From positions 1 to 60,441 of the forward strand of contig JAFAWY010000046.1 of the NCBI GenBank assembly GCA_019241525.1: 60,441 bases of DNA, written 5' to 3'. This DNA is from Pseudonocardiales bacterium (lineage in GTDB: Bacteria; Actinomycetota; Actinomycetes; Mycobacteriales; Pseudonocardiaceae). A model generated the notes under the pieces. The model did no database searches, was not told the DNA's origin, and worked only from the letters and a program-made list of their open reading frames with translations. This document shows positions 26,692 to 35,173 of the stretch, one piece after another. Position 1 is the first letter of the stretch. Each line of letters starts with the position of its first letter. Both the position numbers and the translations under genes were made by a program.

Positions 26692-28593
26692 GTGGGCTAT
26701 AGCCTCGGGGTAGACCTCGGCACGACTTTCGTCGCGGCCGCGGTCAGTGCCGCCAACCGCGTCAAGATGATCATCTTGGGTGACTATGCGGTGGTCGTGC
26801 CGGCCGCCGTCTACCTCCGTGACGACGGCGTCCTGATCGCCGGAGACGCTGCTGGCGCGCGTGCTGTCAACAGTCCAGAACGCGTCGCCCGCGATATCAA
26901 ACGCCGGCTGGGCAACCCGACACCAGTGATTCTCGGCGGCCAGCACTACGGCGTGACCGAATTGCTCGGCGTGCTGCTGCACCATGCCGTCGAGAAAGTA
27001 GTCGAGGTCCAGGGTGAACGACCCGAACGAGTTTTGTTGACACATCCGGCCAACTGGGGTCCGTTCCGGCGGGTGCTGTTTGAGGAAGTGCCCCAGCATG
27101 CGGGCCTGGACCACCCGTCGCTGGTGACCGAGTCGGAAGCAGCCGCAGCGAACTACGCCGCCTCCCGGAAACTGGCCGAAGGCCAGGTCGTGGCGGTCTA
27201 TGACCTCGGCGGGGGCACCTTCGACGCCACCATCTTGCGCAAGCAAGGCGGCGGGGTGGAGATCCTGGGCACTCCCGAGGGCATCGAGCGCATGGGCGGG
27301 GTGGACTTCGATGATGCAATCCGGTCCTATGTGGATTACGCCGCGAACGGGGTGCTGAGCGAACTGGATTTGGCCGACCCGCAGACTTCGGTGGCGCTGG
27401 CCCGGCTACACCAAGACTGCGTGGCGGCCAAAGAGGCGCTGTCGGTGAGCGGCGAGACGGTGGTCCCGGTCTTTTTACCCGACCGCCATCTCGAGGTGCG
27501 CATCACCCGCGCCGAGTTCGAAGACCTGATTCGCGCGTCGATCGAGTCCACTATCAGCGCTCTATCCCGGACACTGGCATCAGCGCAGGTCGACCCGGTT
27601 CAGCTCAGCGCCGTGCTGCTGGTGGGCGGATCGTCGCGTATCCCACTGGTCGCGCGGATGGTGTCTGCGGCACTGGGATGCCGCACGGTCGTCGACGCTC
27701 ACCCGACACACGCGGTAGCCCTCGGCGCCGCCACGCTGGCCGCGCAGGCTCCAATGCCGGCGACGGGCACCATCTTCAGCACCCGAGTTCAGCGCAGGGC
27801 GGTCGGCACGCGCGCACCGGCCGGCACCCTGCCCGAGATCGTCATGCCGCCTCCTCCACCAACTCCGCAGGCCGCTCCCAAGCCCAAGCCACCACCAGGC
27901 CGCCCCACGTCGTCCCCACCCACCGGCTCGGCATCACCTGCCGCCCACCGGCCACGCCGACCATGGCTGGTATTGGGCACCATCGCCGCTCTTGTCGCCG
28001 CGACCGCCGCCGCGGCTTTCGTCTTACTGAAGCCGGCGTCCCCGGTGCCGCAGCTCACGCTGTCCACCTGCCAGGTCAGGATCGGCGAAACATACGTAGC
28101 CACCGCCTCGGGATTCTCCCCTGGCGAGAACGTGCGGTTTTCCTGGACCGGACCGACCAATGGAGTGATGGGTGCATTCCCCGCCGACCAGACCGGCACC
28201 AGGGTGCACGGCGGAATCCTGGAAAAGGACCCACCCGGCACGTACGCCATCTTCGCCACCGGCATGACGTCCGGGCATACCAGCACTGCAGGGCTGGTAG
28301 TGACAGACACCGGCACCGCGCGGCTCGCGCTGTCGAGCTGCCAGGTCCCGACCGGCCAGACGTACTCAGTCAGCGCATCGGGTTTCGCACCCGGAGAAAA
28401 CGTGCGGATTACCTGGACTGGTGCCAGGGACGGACTGATCGGCACCTTTCCCGCCGATGCGGCAGGAGCCTGCTCGCACCAAAGGATTCCCCAGAACGAC
28501 CCTCCGGGGACTTATACCGTGACCGCAACCGGGCTGGCGTCGGGCCGCACCACCTCGGCTGGGCTACAAGTGCTCCCCACCAGCGGCAGGTAG
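26692..28593 (+). CDS. Membrane-anchored Hsp70-like ATPase with two Ig-like repeats
   Basis: A 633-residue protein. Residues 1-350 are an Hsp70 nucleotide-binding domain: DLGTTFVAAA (7-16), YDLGGGTFDATI (near 170-181), LVGGSSRIPLV (near 308-318). The peptide-binding domain of DnaK is missing. Instead there is a proline-rich linker, one membrane helix (about 423-448) and two tandem 80-residue repeats (CQVRIGETYVATASGFSPGE and CQVPTGQTYSVSASGFAPGE) of Ig-like type. The ATPase would face the cytosol, the repeats outside. GTG 26692 has GGGAGA upstream. Hsp70-without-SBD proteins are common in actinomycetes; this tail is unusual. Partner unknown. Confidence 0.88.
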   Translation: MGYSLGVDLGTTFVAAAVSAANRVKMIILGDYAVVVPAAVYLRDDGVLIAGDAAGARAVNSPERVARDIKRRLGNPTPVILGGQHYGVTELLGVLLHHAVEKVVEVQGERPERVLLTHPANWGPFRRVLFEEVPQHAGLDHPSLVTESEAAAANYAASRKLAEGQVVAVYDLGGGTFDATILRKQGGGVEILGTPEGIERMGGVDFDDAIRSYVDYAANGVLSELDLADPQTSVALARLHQDCVAAKEALSVSGETVVPVFLPDRHLEVRITRAEFEDLIRASIESTISALSRTLASAQVDPVQLSAVLLVGGSSRIPLVARMVSAALGCRTVVDAHPTHAVALGAATLAAQAPMPATGTIFSTRVQRRAVGTRAPAGTLPEIVMPPPPPTPQAAPKPKPPPGRPTSSPPTGSASPAAHRPRRPWLVLGTIAALVAATAAAAFVLLKPASPVPQLTLSTCQVRIGETYVATASGFSPGENVRFSWTGPTNGVMGAFPADQTGTRVHGGILEKDPPGTYAIFATGMTSGHTSTAGLVVTDTGTARLALSSCQVPTGQTYSVSASGFAPGENVRITWTGARDGLIGTFPADAAGACSHQRIPQNDPPGTYTVTATGLASGRTTSAGLQVLPTSGR

Positions 28594-28769
28594 GCCGCGC
28601 GAGCTCGGAGCTCTGAATCCGGGGCTCAACCAATTTGTCGGGCATGGGCCCGGAAAACTTCCGCCGTCGCATCCGATGACCGCAACCGCCGCCTTCGCGA
28701 CCATGGTCGAGACCGTGCCAGATATGGGCTCGATGGTGACCTTCAATGGCGAACAAGGAGGTGGACCCA

Positions 28770-30248
28770 TTGAAGATGCTGCCGTTCGCAGACCTGGATC
28801 TGCCACCCGGACGCGTCATCGAGTGGATGGTAAGACCTTCTTCAAAACACCATCCGACAATGACCGTGCTGGAGCACACCAAACGCCCGTCCTTTAGCCA
28901 GGAACTTTATTATCATCTGATCGATTGGCAATCTCGTTTGCATCCCGGCCGGCTTGCCGTCTGGATCGCAGCAACGTTCGAAATCCCCGGAAGGGTCGAT
29001 CTGGACGGCCTGAGGGATGCGTTTCGCCAGCTTCTTGTGCGCCATGAAGTGCTGCGGACGGAGTTTCGGATGCAGCCTGACGCCGAGGATACCCACGGAA
29101 TTTTTGGACTTCTTCAGTGCGATGTGCTGGATCCCGATGGCGTGGTCCTGGAAGAGAGCGAGGTCGGGATATTCAACCGGGTCGAGTCGCTGCGCGAGGC
29201 GTTGATCGAACGGATCGACAAGACGATCGACACCAACAACGGTCCGGTGATCTTGATGGGGGTCGTGTTCGGCGCGCAACGGTCGGTCGGGTACATCGTG
29301 TGTGATCACCTCGTGACCGATGGGTTCTCGTGCGCCATCAAGGCTCATGAACTTGCCGTGATCTACGAGGCCACGGTGACCGGCGCGCCGGTGGAATTAC
29401 CAGAGGTCGGCAGCTACCTGGACTACGGACGGCAGGAATACGTCGAGACCGAAACTGTCCAGCCAAACGATCCGCGCATCGAACTGTGGCGCGGGTTCGT
29501 GGCCCGCAACGGCCATGTGTTCACCGAGTTTCCGATCGAATTGAACACGAAGAAGGGTGAATGGCACCCGGCAACGGTCGACGTCGTGCAACTGTTGAAC
29601 GCTTCCCAGGCTGAGGAGTTCGAGCGGCTGTGTTGCGCGCGCAACGCCCGTGTGGTGTCCGGGCTGCTGGCGGTCAACAGCATCGCGCTGCACGAGATTG
29701 GGGGACGCGGCGTGCTGCGCACCGTGATGCCGGTCGCGCAGCGCCGAGCGCCGCAGTGGCGCAACGCCGTTGGCTGGTTCGTAAGTCTCGTCCCGCTAGA
29801 AGTGCCTATGGCCGGTATCGACAAGTTTGCCGATGTGCTGGCCAGCGCCCATGCATCGTTTCGCAGCGCACTGGCGGCGGCCGACTTACCGCTCGCCGCG
29901 CTGTTCCTGCACCTGGGCACGCAATACCTGCCAATCAACGGATTCTTCGATCTCAAGCCGCAGGCCCACTTTTCGTATATCGACTACCGGAAGCTCCCCG
30001 GCGCCCAGGACGAGAAAAAACGACAGACCACCGCCCTTCGCGTCACGAATACCTGCGATGCCCGCACCTGGTATTTCCGCACCCATGAGGGGATCTTCAT
30101 GTTCAACAATTTCATCGACACCCCCCGCGCCCGCGAAGTAGTCGTTGCATACGAGGCCAGCGTCGAGCGTGTGCTGACTGAACTGCTGAGCTCCAACCCG
30201 GCGCGGTGCGCGCCGGAAGCGCCGGGTGCCACGTTCCATGCGGCGTGA
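28770..30248 (+). CDS. Condensation-domain acyltransferase-like protein (PapA-type)
   Basis: A stand-alone condensation-domain protein of about 490 residues. The motif HLVTDG near residue 178-183 is the HxxxDG active site used for acyl transfer in non-ribosomal peptide and polyketide-associated (PapA) enzymes. The N-terminus (LPFADLDLPPGR) is followed by the substrate-channel helix typical of the fold. No carrier protein, adenylation or ketosynthase domain is adjacent. TTG 28770 is 8 bases after AAGGAGG and preferred; ATG 28776 and ATG 28746 are alternatives. The usual DFGWG motif is not clear, so the acceptor-side function is uncertain. Confidence 0.7.
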   Translation: MKMLPFADLDLPPGRVIEWMVRPSSKHHPTMTVLEHTKRPSFSQELYYHLIDWQSRLHPGRLAVWIAATFEIPGRVDLDGLRDAFRQLLVRHEVLRTEFRMQPDAEDTHGIFGLLQCDVLDPDGVVLEESEVGIFNRVESLREALIERIDKTIDTNNGPVILMGVVFGAQRSVGYIVCDHLVTDGFSCAIKAHELAVIYEATVTGAPVELPEVGSYLDYGRQEYVETETVQPNDPRIELWRGFVARNGHVFTEFPIELNTKKGEWHPATVDVVQLLNASQAEEFERLCCARNARVVSGLLAVNSIALHEIGGRGVLRTVMPVAQRRAPQWRNAVGWFVSLVPLEVPMAGIDKFADVLASAHASFRSALAAADLPLAALFLHLGTQYLPINGFFDLKPQAHFSYIDYRKLPGAQDEKKRQTTALRVTNTCDARTWYFRTHEGIFMFNNFIDTPRAREVVVAYEASVERVLTELLSSNPARCAPEAPGATFHAA

Positions 30249-30387
30249 GGCGGTCCGCCAAACGGCCGATCCACCTGTCTAGTGATCAGGTACCGTAGCG
30301 CTGCTACAGAACGTTAATTCTGTACGGTAATCACTCTCCAGCGTCAAGCACTCGGGGTACTGACGCCCGTGCCCCGAGGGATGTGCG

Positions 30388-31249
30388 ATGACCGTAACCG
30401 TTGTCAAGCTCGACGGTTCCCCGCAATCACTGCCCGACGCCGCGGTCGATGACCTGCGGCCCAGTTGCGCGGGCAGCTCGCGGTGTCAGCGGCCTCAGAT
30501 GAGGCCCACACCGATCCGCGACCAGTATGGAATCCGATGCATGCCGACCGCCCGGCCATCACGGTTCGATGCGCCGGCACGGCCGACGTGGTGGACGCGA
30601 TGAATTTCGCCCGCGACCACGGGCTGCTGGTGGCGGTGCGCGGCGGCGGCCATTCTGTGGCCGGCCTGTCAACCGTCCGCGACGGCATGCTCATCGATCT
30701 GTCCGCCATGCGCGGCGTGCGCGTCGATCCAGGGCGGCGGCTGGCCCGGGTGCAGGGTGGCGCGGTACTGGGTGACGTGGACCGGGAGACGCAGGTTTTC
30801 GGGCTTGCCACCCCATTGGGCCGAGTGTCCGATACCGGGGTCGCTGGCCCTGCCCCTCGGAGGCGGGTACGGGCACCTGGGTGGCAAGTACGGGCTGTCG
30901 TGCGACAACGTGGTCGAGGCCGAGGTGGTCTGCGCAGACGGACAGGTGCGCACGGCATCGGCTGATAGTCACCCGGATCTGTACTAGGCGATCCGCGGTG
31001 GCGGCGGGAATTTCGGCGTCGTGACGTCGTTCACGTTCCGCCTACACCCAGTCGGTCCGATCGTGGGCTTTGCCGGGGTGTTCTCCCCGCTGGATCTTTC
31101 TCAACTTCACTGGACTCGCCGACGAGTCGCTGCTGTCCCACGTGGACAAAGCCTTCGGGCGCAATTTGCGTCGGCTCGGCCAGATCAAAGCAACCTACGA
31201 CCCCGGCAACCTGTTCCGGATCAACAACAACATCATTCCCGCGCCTTGA
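30388..31249 (+). pseudogene. FAD-linked oxidase (berberine-bridge type), decayed
   Basis: Pieces of one flavin oxidase appear in several frames: VVKLDGSPQS... start at ATG 30388, then VAVRGGGHSVAGLST (the FAD-binding loop) in a second frame, LALGGGYGHLGGKYGLSCDN in a third, an in-frame TAG at 30985, FGVVTSFTFRLHPVG, then a jump to the C-terminus (FLNFTGLADE ... DPGNLFRINNNIIP, stop 31247-31249). At least two frameshifts, a stop and a large internal deletion near 31096 remove the middle of the protein. The family normally has about 450 residues. It is not functional. Confidence 0.85.
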
Positions 31250-31293
31250 CCGGCTAGCTCTAGCTCATCCGGTGCGCGGAGAGGGCTACGCCG

Positions 31294-31653
31294 TCATTCA
31301 GCGGGCTTGGCGAAACCCGCTGCGGCAGACCAGTCGAGCGCTACGCAAGCCTCGTCACCGACAATCCACGCGTCGTGACCGGGCGAGATGACGAACGCGT
31401 CGCCAGGTCCGAGATCGCCCTCAGTACCATCGTCCATCGTGACGTGCATCCGGCCGGAAATGATGTAACCGGTGTGGGACGCCTCGCAGGACTCAGTGCC
31501 AGCGATCGGCTTAATATCGTTGGACCACCGCCAGCCCGGCTGGAAGACAACTCTACCCACAATCGTTCCGGCCAACGTCACTACACCCAATTCACCGTTT
31601 GTGAACTTGCGCATTTCATCCGGCTTGTCGAGATTCCGGGACGCGAAAGCCAT
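31294..31653 (-). CDS. Cupin-domain protein
   Basis: A 119-residue single-domain cupin. The beta-barrel core is seen in TLAGTIVGRVVFQPGWRW, the first metal-site segment with SHTGYIISGRM (H, Y in the usual places) and the second with LGPGDAFVISPGHDAWIVG. The usual first-motif histidine pair is reduced, so metal binding is unsure. Possible roles are isomerase, dioxygenase or a small ligand-binding protein. ATG 31653 has AGGAGGA upstream. It is downstream of the ruined oxidase but on the opposite strand. Confidence 0.75.
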   Translation of the reverse strand: MAFASRNLDKPDEMRKFTNGELGVVTLAGTIVGRVVFQPGWRWSNDIKPIAGTESCEASHTGYIISGRMHVTMDDGTEGDLGPGDAFVISPGHDAWIVGDEACVALDWSAAAGFAKPAE

Positions 31654-32012
31654 GGTTCCTCCTCACGGTAACACCAGCCACAGCGAGCCCGACCCCGGTA
31701 TGCGCCGTCAGGCACCCAGGCTGCCCACAAGGCTGATGAGCAGACACAGACGTGTGAAGATTACGTTTGCTGGGGAGGAATACGACAGGGCCATCTGAGT
31801 GGCCAGCCACCCGAACGTGGTGCTCCTGCCCGAAGACGTCGCTCAGCACTCACAACTTGTGAGCAACGTTCGCAGAATTCTCCCGCACTGCTGAAATGGA
31901 GACCTATCGGGACCCGCGACCGCATCATGACGACTGGCAGCCGAGGATCAGCGGGAAGGATGATCGCCTCAAGGAAGGCTGCACGCCGAGCGGTAGCGGG
32001 TGATCGAGACAT
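31654..32012. other. Intergenic region
   Basis: About 360 bases; it holds one half of the dispersed repeat (31896-31912) and the start region of the cupin gene. Nothing else is supported. Confidence 0.4.
31896..31912. repeat. Half copy of dispersed palindromic repeat
   Basis: ATGGAGACCTATCGGGA matches one arm of the repeats at 21981, 23503 and 37639. No inverse arm is present within 60 bases. Confidence 0.4.
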
Positions 32013-32054
32013 AAAAATGGGCCGTGTTCCCTGGTGAACAGAGAACACGGCCCA
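32013..32054 (-). terminator. Rho-independent terminator of the DUF4383-like gene
   Basis: On the - strand TGGGCCGTGTTC pairs with GAACACGGCCCA around a short loop and is followed by five T. It lies 33 bases after the stop of the gene at 32087. Confidence 0.8.
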
Positions 32055-32086
32055 TCGTCGCCCTTTCCTGCCTCAACGGCAGCGGA

Positions 32087-32542
32087 CTATTCGGACGCGC
32101 CCCCGCTGAGCAGGCCGCCACCGATGAACAGGCCCGTAATCGCGAGTATGAGGTGCAGAATGTTGTTCCCATTAATCCCGGCCGAGATGGAGAGCAAACC
32201 CCAGTAGCCCAAAAATCCCAGCACGGCAAGGAGCAGCAACACGCCAGCGAGTGCGATGTTCAACCCCTGATTGCCGGCGGGTGTGAGCGTGAACGCCCCG
32301 AGCAGCCACATCAACCCTGCGAGGATGTACACGGTGTTATGGAAGCCGTTGGTCTGCAGAAGCCCGAGAATGTAATGATCCGTCATCTCGGTGTAGTTGG
32401 TGAACCCGGTCTGGATGAATCCGATAATGCCCAACACTATCGCGATGATGCCGACAAGCAGGGAGTACTTCTGGTCAGCCGACCGCGCTCCCGGATTTCG
32501 GTACCTGATCCCAAACTTCTCTTCTGGTGTAAGAGTCGCCAC
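32087..32542 (-). CDS. DUF4383-like four-helix membrane protein
   Basis: A 151-residue integral membrane protein with four hydrophobic segments: LLVGIIAIVLGIIGF, VYILAGLMWLLGAF, LNIALAGVLLLLAVLGFLG and LHLILAITGLFIGG. The Gly/Asn-rich loop before the last helix (ISAGINGNNILH) fits the DUF4383 family. Function of the family is not known; it is common in actinomycetes. GTG 32542 is chosen because GGGGAGAAA precedes it; an ATG 42 bases upstream lacks a site. It is transcribed away from the PadR gene. Confidence 0.75.
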   Translation of the reverse strand: MATLTPEEKFGIRYRNPGARSADQKYSLLVGIIAIVLGIIGFIQTGFTNYTEMTDHYILGLLQTNGFHNTVYILAGLMWLLGAFTLTPAGNQGLNIALAGVLLLLAVLGFLGYWGLLSISAGINGNNILHLILAITGLFIGGGLLSGGASE

Positions 32543-32632
32543 CTTTCTCCCCTTCCACTTGACGTTGCTGTATCCAGCGCCCACCGACGCCGGTGGAACA
32601 CATCCGAGCTGAATGCCCAGCTGAGTAACCGC

Positions 32633-32989
32633 TCATGCCGACCCTGCCTCGCTCATCGGGACGGCGGGCATGTCACGCAGCGCGAGCAATCGCCCCAAAC
32701 CACTGCGGTCGCGACCGTGTTGCAGGGCGTGCACGGCGCGGGCGCGGCCCTCCAGGGTCAGCCGGTAGTAGCGCCGTGGTGGCCGACCTGCGGTATGCGC
32801 CGGCCCGGGGTCTTCCCATCGGTCGCGAACCCAGCCCACAGCGCGGAGTCGTTGCAGGATCGGGTAGATCGTGCCCGGCTCCAGCCCACTGGCACGCACG
32901 ATTTCCAACCCATACAACTCGGTGTCGGGTCGATGAAGCAGTGCTCCCAGCACCGCCAGAACACCGACCGTCATCCGCAAACCCGCCAT
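32633..32989 (-). CDS. PadR-family transcriptional regulator
   Basis: A 118-residue winged-helix protein. GLEIVRASGLEPGTIYPILQRLRAVGWVRDRW is the PadR DNA-binding region with its conserved GTIYP turn, and GRPPRRYYRLTLEGR is the wing and following strand. Members act as dimeric repressors released by small ligands. ATG 32989 or 32974 can be the start; neither has a good ribosome site. AGCTA/TAGCT half-sites at 32990-33010, overlapping the start, could be an autoregulatory operator. It is 91 bases from the DUF4383-like gene, which may be its target. Confidence 0.8.
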   Translation of the reverse strand: MAGLRMTVGVLAVLGALLHRPDTELYGLEIVRASGLEPGTIYPILQRLRAVGWVRDRWEDPGPAHTAGRPPRRYYRLTLEGRARAVHALQHGRDRSGLGRLLALRDMPAVPMSEAGSA

Positions 32990-33034
32990 AGCTACTAACT
33001 CTACATAGCTCGAATAAGGGTGTCGAGTTCACCA

Positions 33035-33100
33035 GCCCGCAGTCTGGATGCAGACTGCTGTTGTGAGGCGGGCTTTTTCAGCAGTCTGCATCCAGACTGC
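33035..33100. repeat. Nested inverted repeat with two competing folds
   Basis: GCAGTCTGGATGCAGACTGCTG (33039-33060) is perfectly inverted at 33079-33100 with an 18-base loop. Each arm is itself nearly a palindrome (GCAGTCT/AGACTGC). A second stem AGCCCGC/GCGGGCT ends in five T on the + strand at 33074-33078. The two structures exclude each other. It lies 20 bases after the stop of the HATPase gene. Confidence 0.7.
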
Positions 33101-33120
33101 GCGGTGAGCGGAATCCAGGC

Positions 33121-33681
33121 TCAGACGGGCCACAGCGGGGGTCGGGGCAGGGGGCGGCTGCGCAGCACGACAGTAGTTCCGTCGGCGGTGTGATCGATGA
33201 TGACCTCGTCGGCGCACGCCCGCATGAGCGTCATGCCATGGCCACGTTTGTCACCGAGCACGGTTGGTGGCGTCCAGCGACCGTAATCCCGGATCGTAAA
33301 CTCGGCCCGCCGGACGCCGTCACGGTTAGTAATGACCTGCCCGTAGAGCTCGATGGTGTCCGACGGCGTAGCCAAGGCTGCGCTGATGGCGTTGCCGGCG
33401 CAGACGCCGTAGCCGTGTTCGACACTGTTGCTGACCGCTTCACTGATAGCCAGAACCAGATCCTGCCGGTGGGCCGGAGACCACCGGTGCGCGGTCAACC
33501 ACAGCCGTACCCGGTCGCGGGCGATCGAAGGAGCCACCCAGTCAGCAGGGAGAACAGCTTCCATCGTCGCGGCAGGCAACGTTGCAGGGATATCAGCTGC
33601 CGCCGCGTCCGGTCGCCAGGGCCGGTTGTCTTGATTGGAAGGTGGGGCCACGCGTGTATGGTTCCATCCCTCAGCTAGCAA
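33121..33681 (-). CDS. RsbW-type anti-sigma factor ATPase
   Basis: A 186-residue HATPase_c_2 protein. The N box ISEAVSNSVEHGYG near residue 79-92 (E, N) and the G-box RDYGRWTPPT / GHGMTLMRACADEV near 135-160 bind ATP in GHKL kinases. By family it should bind a sigma factor and phosphorylate its antagonist. Its start at TTG 33681 overlaps the stop of the STAS gene by 7 bases; an in-frame ATG near codon 40 could be the real start. The pair is a partner-switch module; no sigma gene is adjacent. Confidence 0.75.
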   Translation of the reverse strand: MLAEGWNHTRVAPPSNQDNRPWRPDAAAADIPATLPAATMEAVLPADWVAPSIARDRVRLWLTAHRWSPAHRQDLVLAISEAVSNSVEHGYGVCAGNAISAALATPSDTIELYGQVITNRDGVRRAEFTIRDYGRWTPPTVLGDKRGHGMTLMRACADEVIIDHTADGTTVVLRSRPLPRPPLWPV

Positions 33682-34031
33682 TGCAGGTCGTCGCCAGCTA
33701 GCGCATCAGCAACGCTGTGGTACAGCGCGAGGATTTGATCCAGCCCGACGATCTCAATCGGCCTGATGGCTGGGCGAGTCTCGTCGACCACGAGGCGCAG
33801 CGGTGGCAAACCACGACGGTGCACCGCTTCTTCAGCGCTATCTCGCAAGATACGCAAGCCGGGCGAGCCCAGCAGCGTCACCTGGGTCAGATCAACCACC
33901 AGCAACCGGCCGCTGAGCCGGTCAAACGCTTCGGCGATCGCCATGCGTAGCCGTGGCGCTGTCAGTCCGTCGATGTCACCGTGAACCGTAATGATGGTCG
34001 CGTCGCCCTGATCGGACCACCGCACCGTCAT
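33675..34031 (-). CDS. STAS-domain anti-anti-sigma factor
   Basis: A 118-residue STAS protein starting at MTVRWSDQG. LLVVDLTQVTLLGSPGLRIL near residues 44-63 carries the phospho-acceptor Ser (in LGSPG) of the family. By analogy with RsbV/SpoIIAA it binds the anti-sigma ATPase when unphosphorylated. ATG 34031 is used; the frame is open upstream without similarity. It overlaps the anti-sigma gene, so the two are translationally coupled. Confidence 0.8.
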   Translation of the reverse strand: MTVRWSDQGDATIITVHGDIDGLTAPRLRMAIAEAFDRLSGRLLVVDLTQVTLLGSPGLRILRDSAEEAVHRRGLPPLRLVVDETRPAIRPIEIVGLDQILALYHSVADALAGDDLHC

Positions 34032-34318
34032 CAGTTGCTCGCGATCGGGTCGCCCACCGACGTGCCCACCCCCGTGCGGCGTCTGCTCATCATGGGCAGG
34101 TTTCACAGCAGCGCACAGTACTGGCACCGAACCCCTCACTATCAGCCTGGTGACCTGCGCTGTCGGTCAAGGTCTCCTCCCTTCGACAATCTCGGGGAAG
34201 TCACCAGCCGCTGGAGGCGATCGGTTGACAACGGATCCATTACGCGTCAGCAGACGTGGCCATGTGACTGTTTGCTGCCATGCAGGCCGGGTAACGCTAA
34301 GAGATAAATGAGGAGGAG

Positions 34319-35173
34319 GTGGGCACGGTCGGCAGCGACGAGCGCACCGCGCTAGAGCGGACCCTGGTCCGGGTATGCACGACATTGCGGGCTGCGGGTT
34401 TGCCATACGCCCTCACCGGAGGCAGCGGAATCTATGCCCGTGGTGGCCCGCTGTCCGAGCACGATATCGACGTCTTGGTGCGCCCCAGCGATGCCGACGA
34501 CGCGGTGCGTGCACTGGTGTCCGCGGGCATGCGCGCCACCGACGCGCCTGAGGACTGGCTACGGAAAGTCTATGACGATGCGGTACCGGTGGACCTCATC
34601 TACCGGCCCGCCGAGTATCCGGTCACCGACGACACGCTTGCCGCAGCGGAGGAGCTTTCGGTCGCGTCGGTACAGGCGCCGGTGGCTCCTGCGACCGACA
34701 TCCTGGCCGACAAGCTGCTGTCACTGGGCCCTCAGTATTGCGACTTCGGCTGGGTCCTCCCGGCCGCTCGGGCGCTGCGTGAGCAAGTTGACTGGCAGGC
34801 GCTGCGCGCCCGTACCCATCACCATCCCTACGCCGAGGCCTTCCTGCTGCTCGCCGAGCGCCTCGGCATCTCTGGCCCGGACCACCCCGGAGGCACGACG
34901 GTGATGACTGCCCAGCCCTCGCAAAACGATGCGCCCCAATACCTGGTAGCCCGGCTCTGCCGGGCACTCACCGAAGACCCACGAACGGCCGAGCAGGGCG
35001 TGCGAGTGCGTGTCCACGGCCAGACCGTGCAACTGTCCGGACAGGTCGCTACCGCGCAGCGGCGTGATGCGCTCACCACGGTAGTCGCCGAGCAGGCACC
35101 CGGATTGACCATTCGCAACGATGTGCGAGTCGTCGCCACCGGTCGGCCCGACGAGTGGGAGGAGCTGAGGTGA
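34319..35173 (+). CDS. Nucleotidyltransferase-fold protein fused to BON domain
   Basis: A 284-residue protein. The N-terminal part (about 20-170) is a nucleotidyltransferase fold: TGGSGIYARGGPLSEHDIDVLV carries the G-S and D-x-D motifs, and VDLIYRP the third acid. The C-terminal part (about 200-275) is a BON domain (LVARLCRALTEDPRTA then GVRVRVHGQTVQLSGQV), usually membrane- or phospholipid-binding. AGGAGGA lies only 2 bases before GTG 34319, so the real start may be later. The last bases overlap the phosphoesterase gene. Substrate unknown; the fusion is uncommon. Confidence 0.75.
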   Translation: MGTVGSDERTALERTLVRVCTTLRAAGLPYALTGGSGIYARGGPLSEHDIDVLVRPSDADDAVRALVSAGMRATDAPEDWLRKVYDDAVPVDLIYRPAEYPVTDDTLAAAEELSVASVQAPVAPATDILADKLLSLGPQYCDFGWVLPAARALREQVDWQALRARTHHHPYAEAFLLLAERLGISGPDHPGGTTVMTAQPSQNDAPQYLVARLCRALTEDPRTAEQGVRVRVHGQTVQLSGQVATAQRRDALTTVVAEQAPGLTIRNDVRVVATGRPDEWEELR

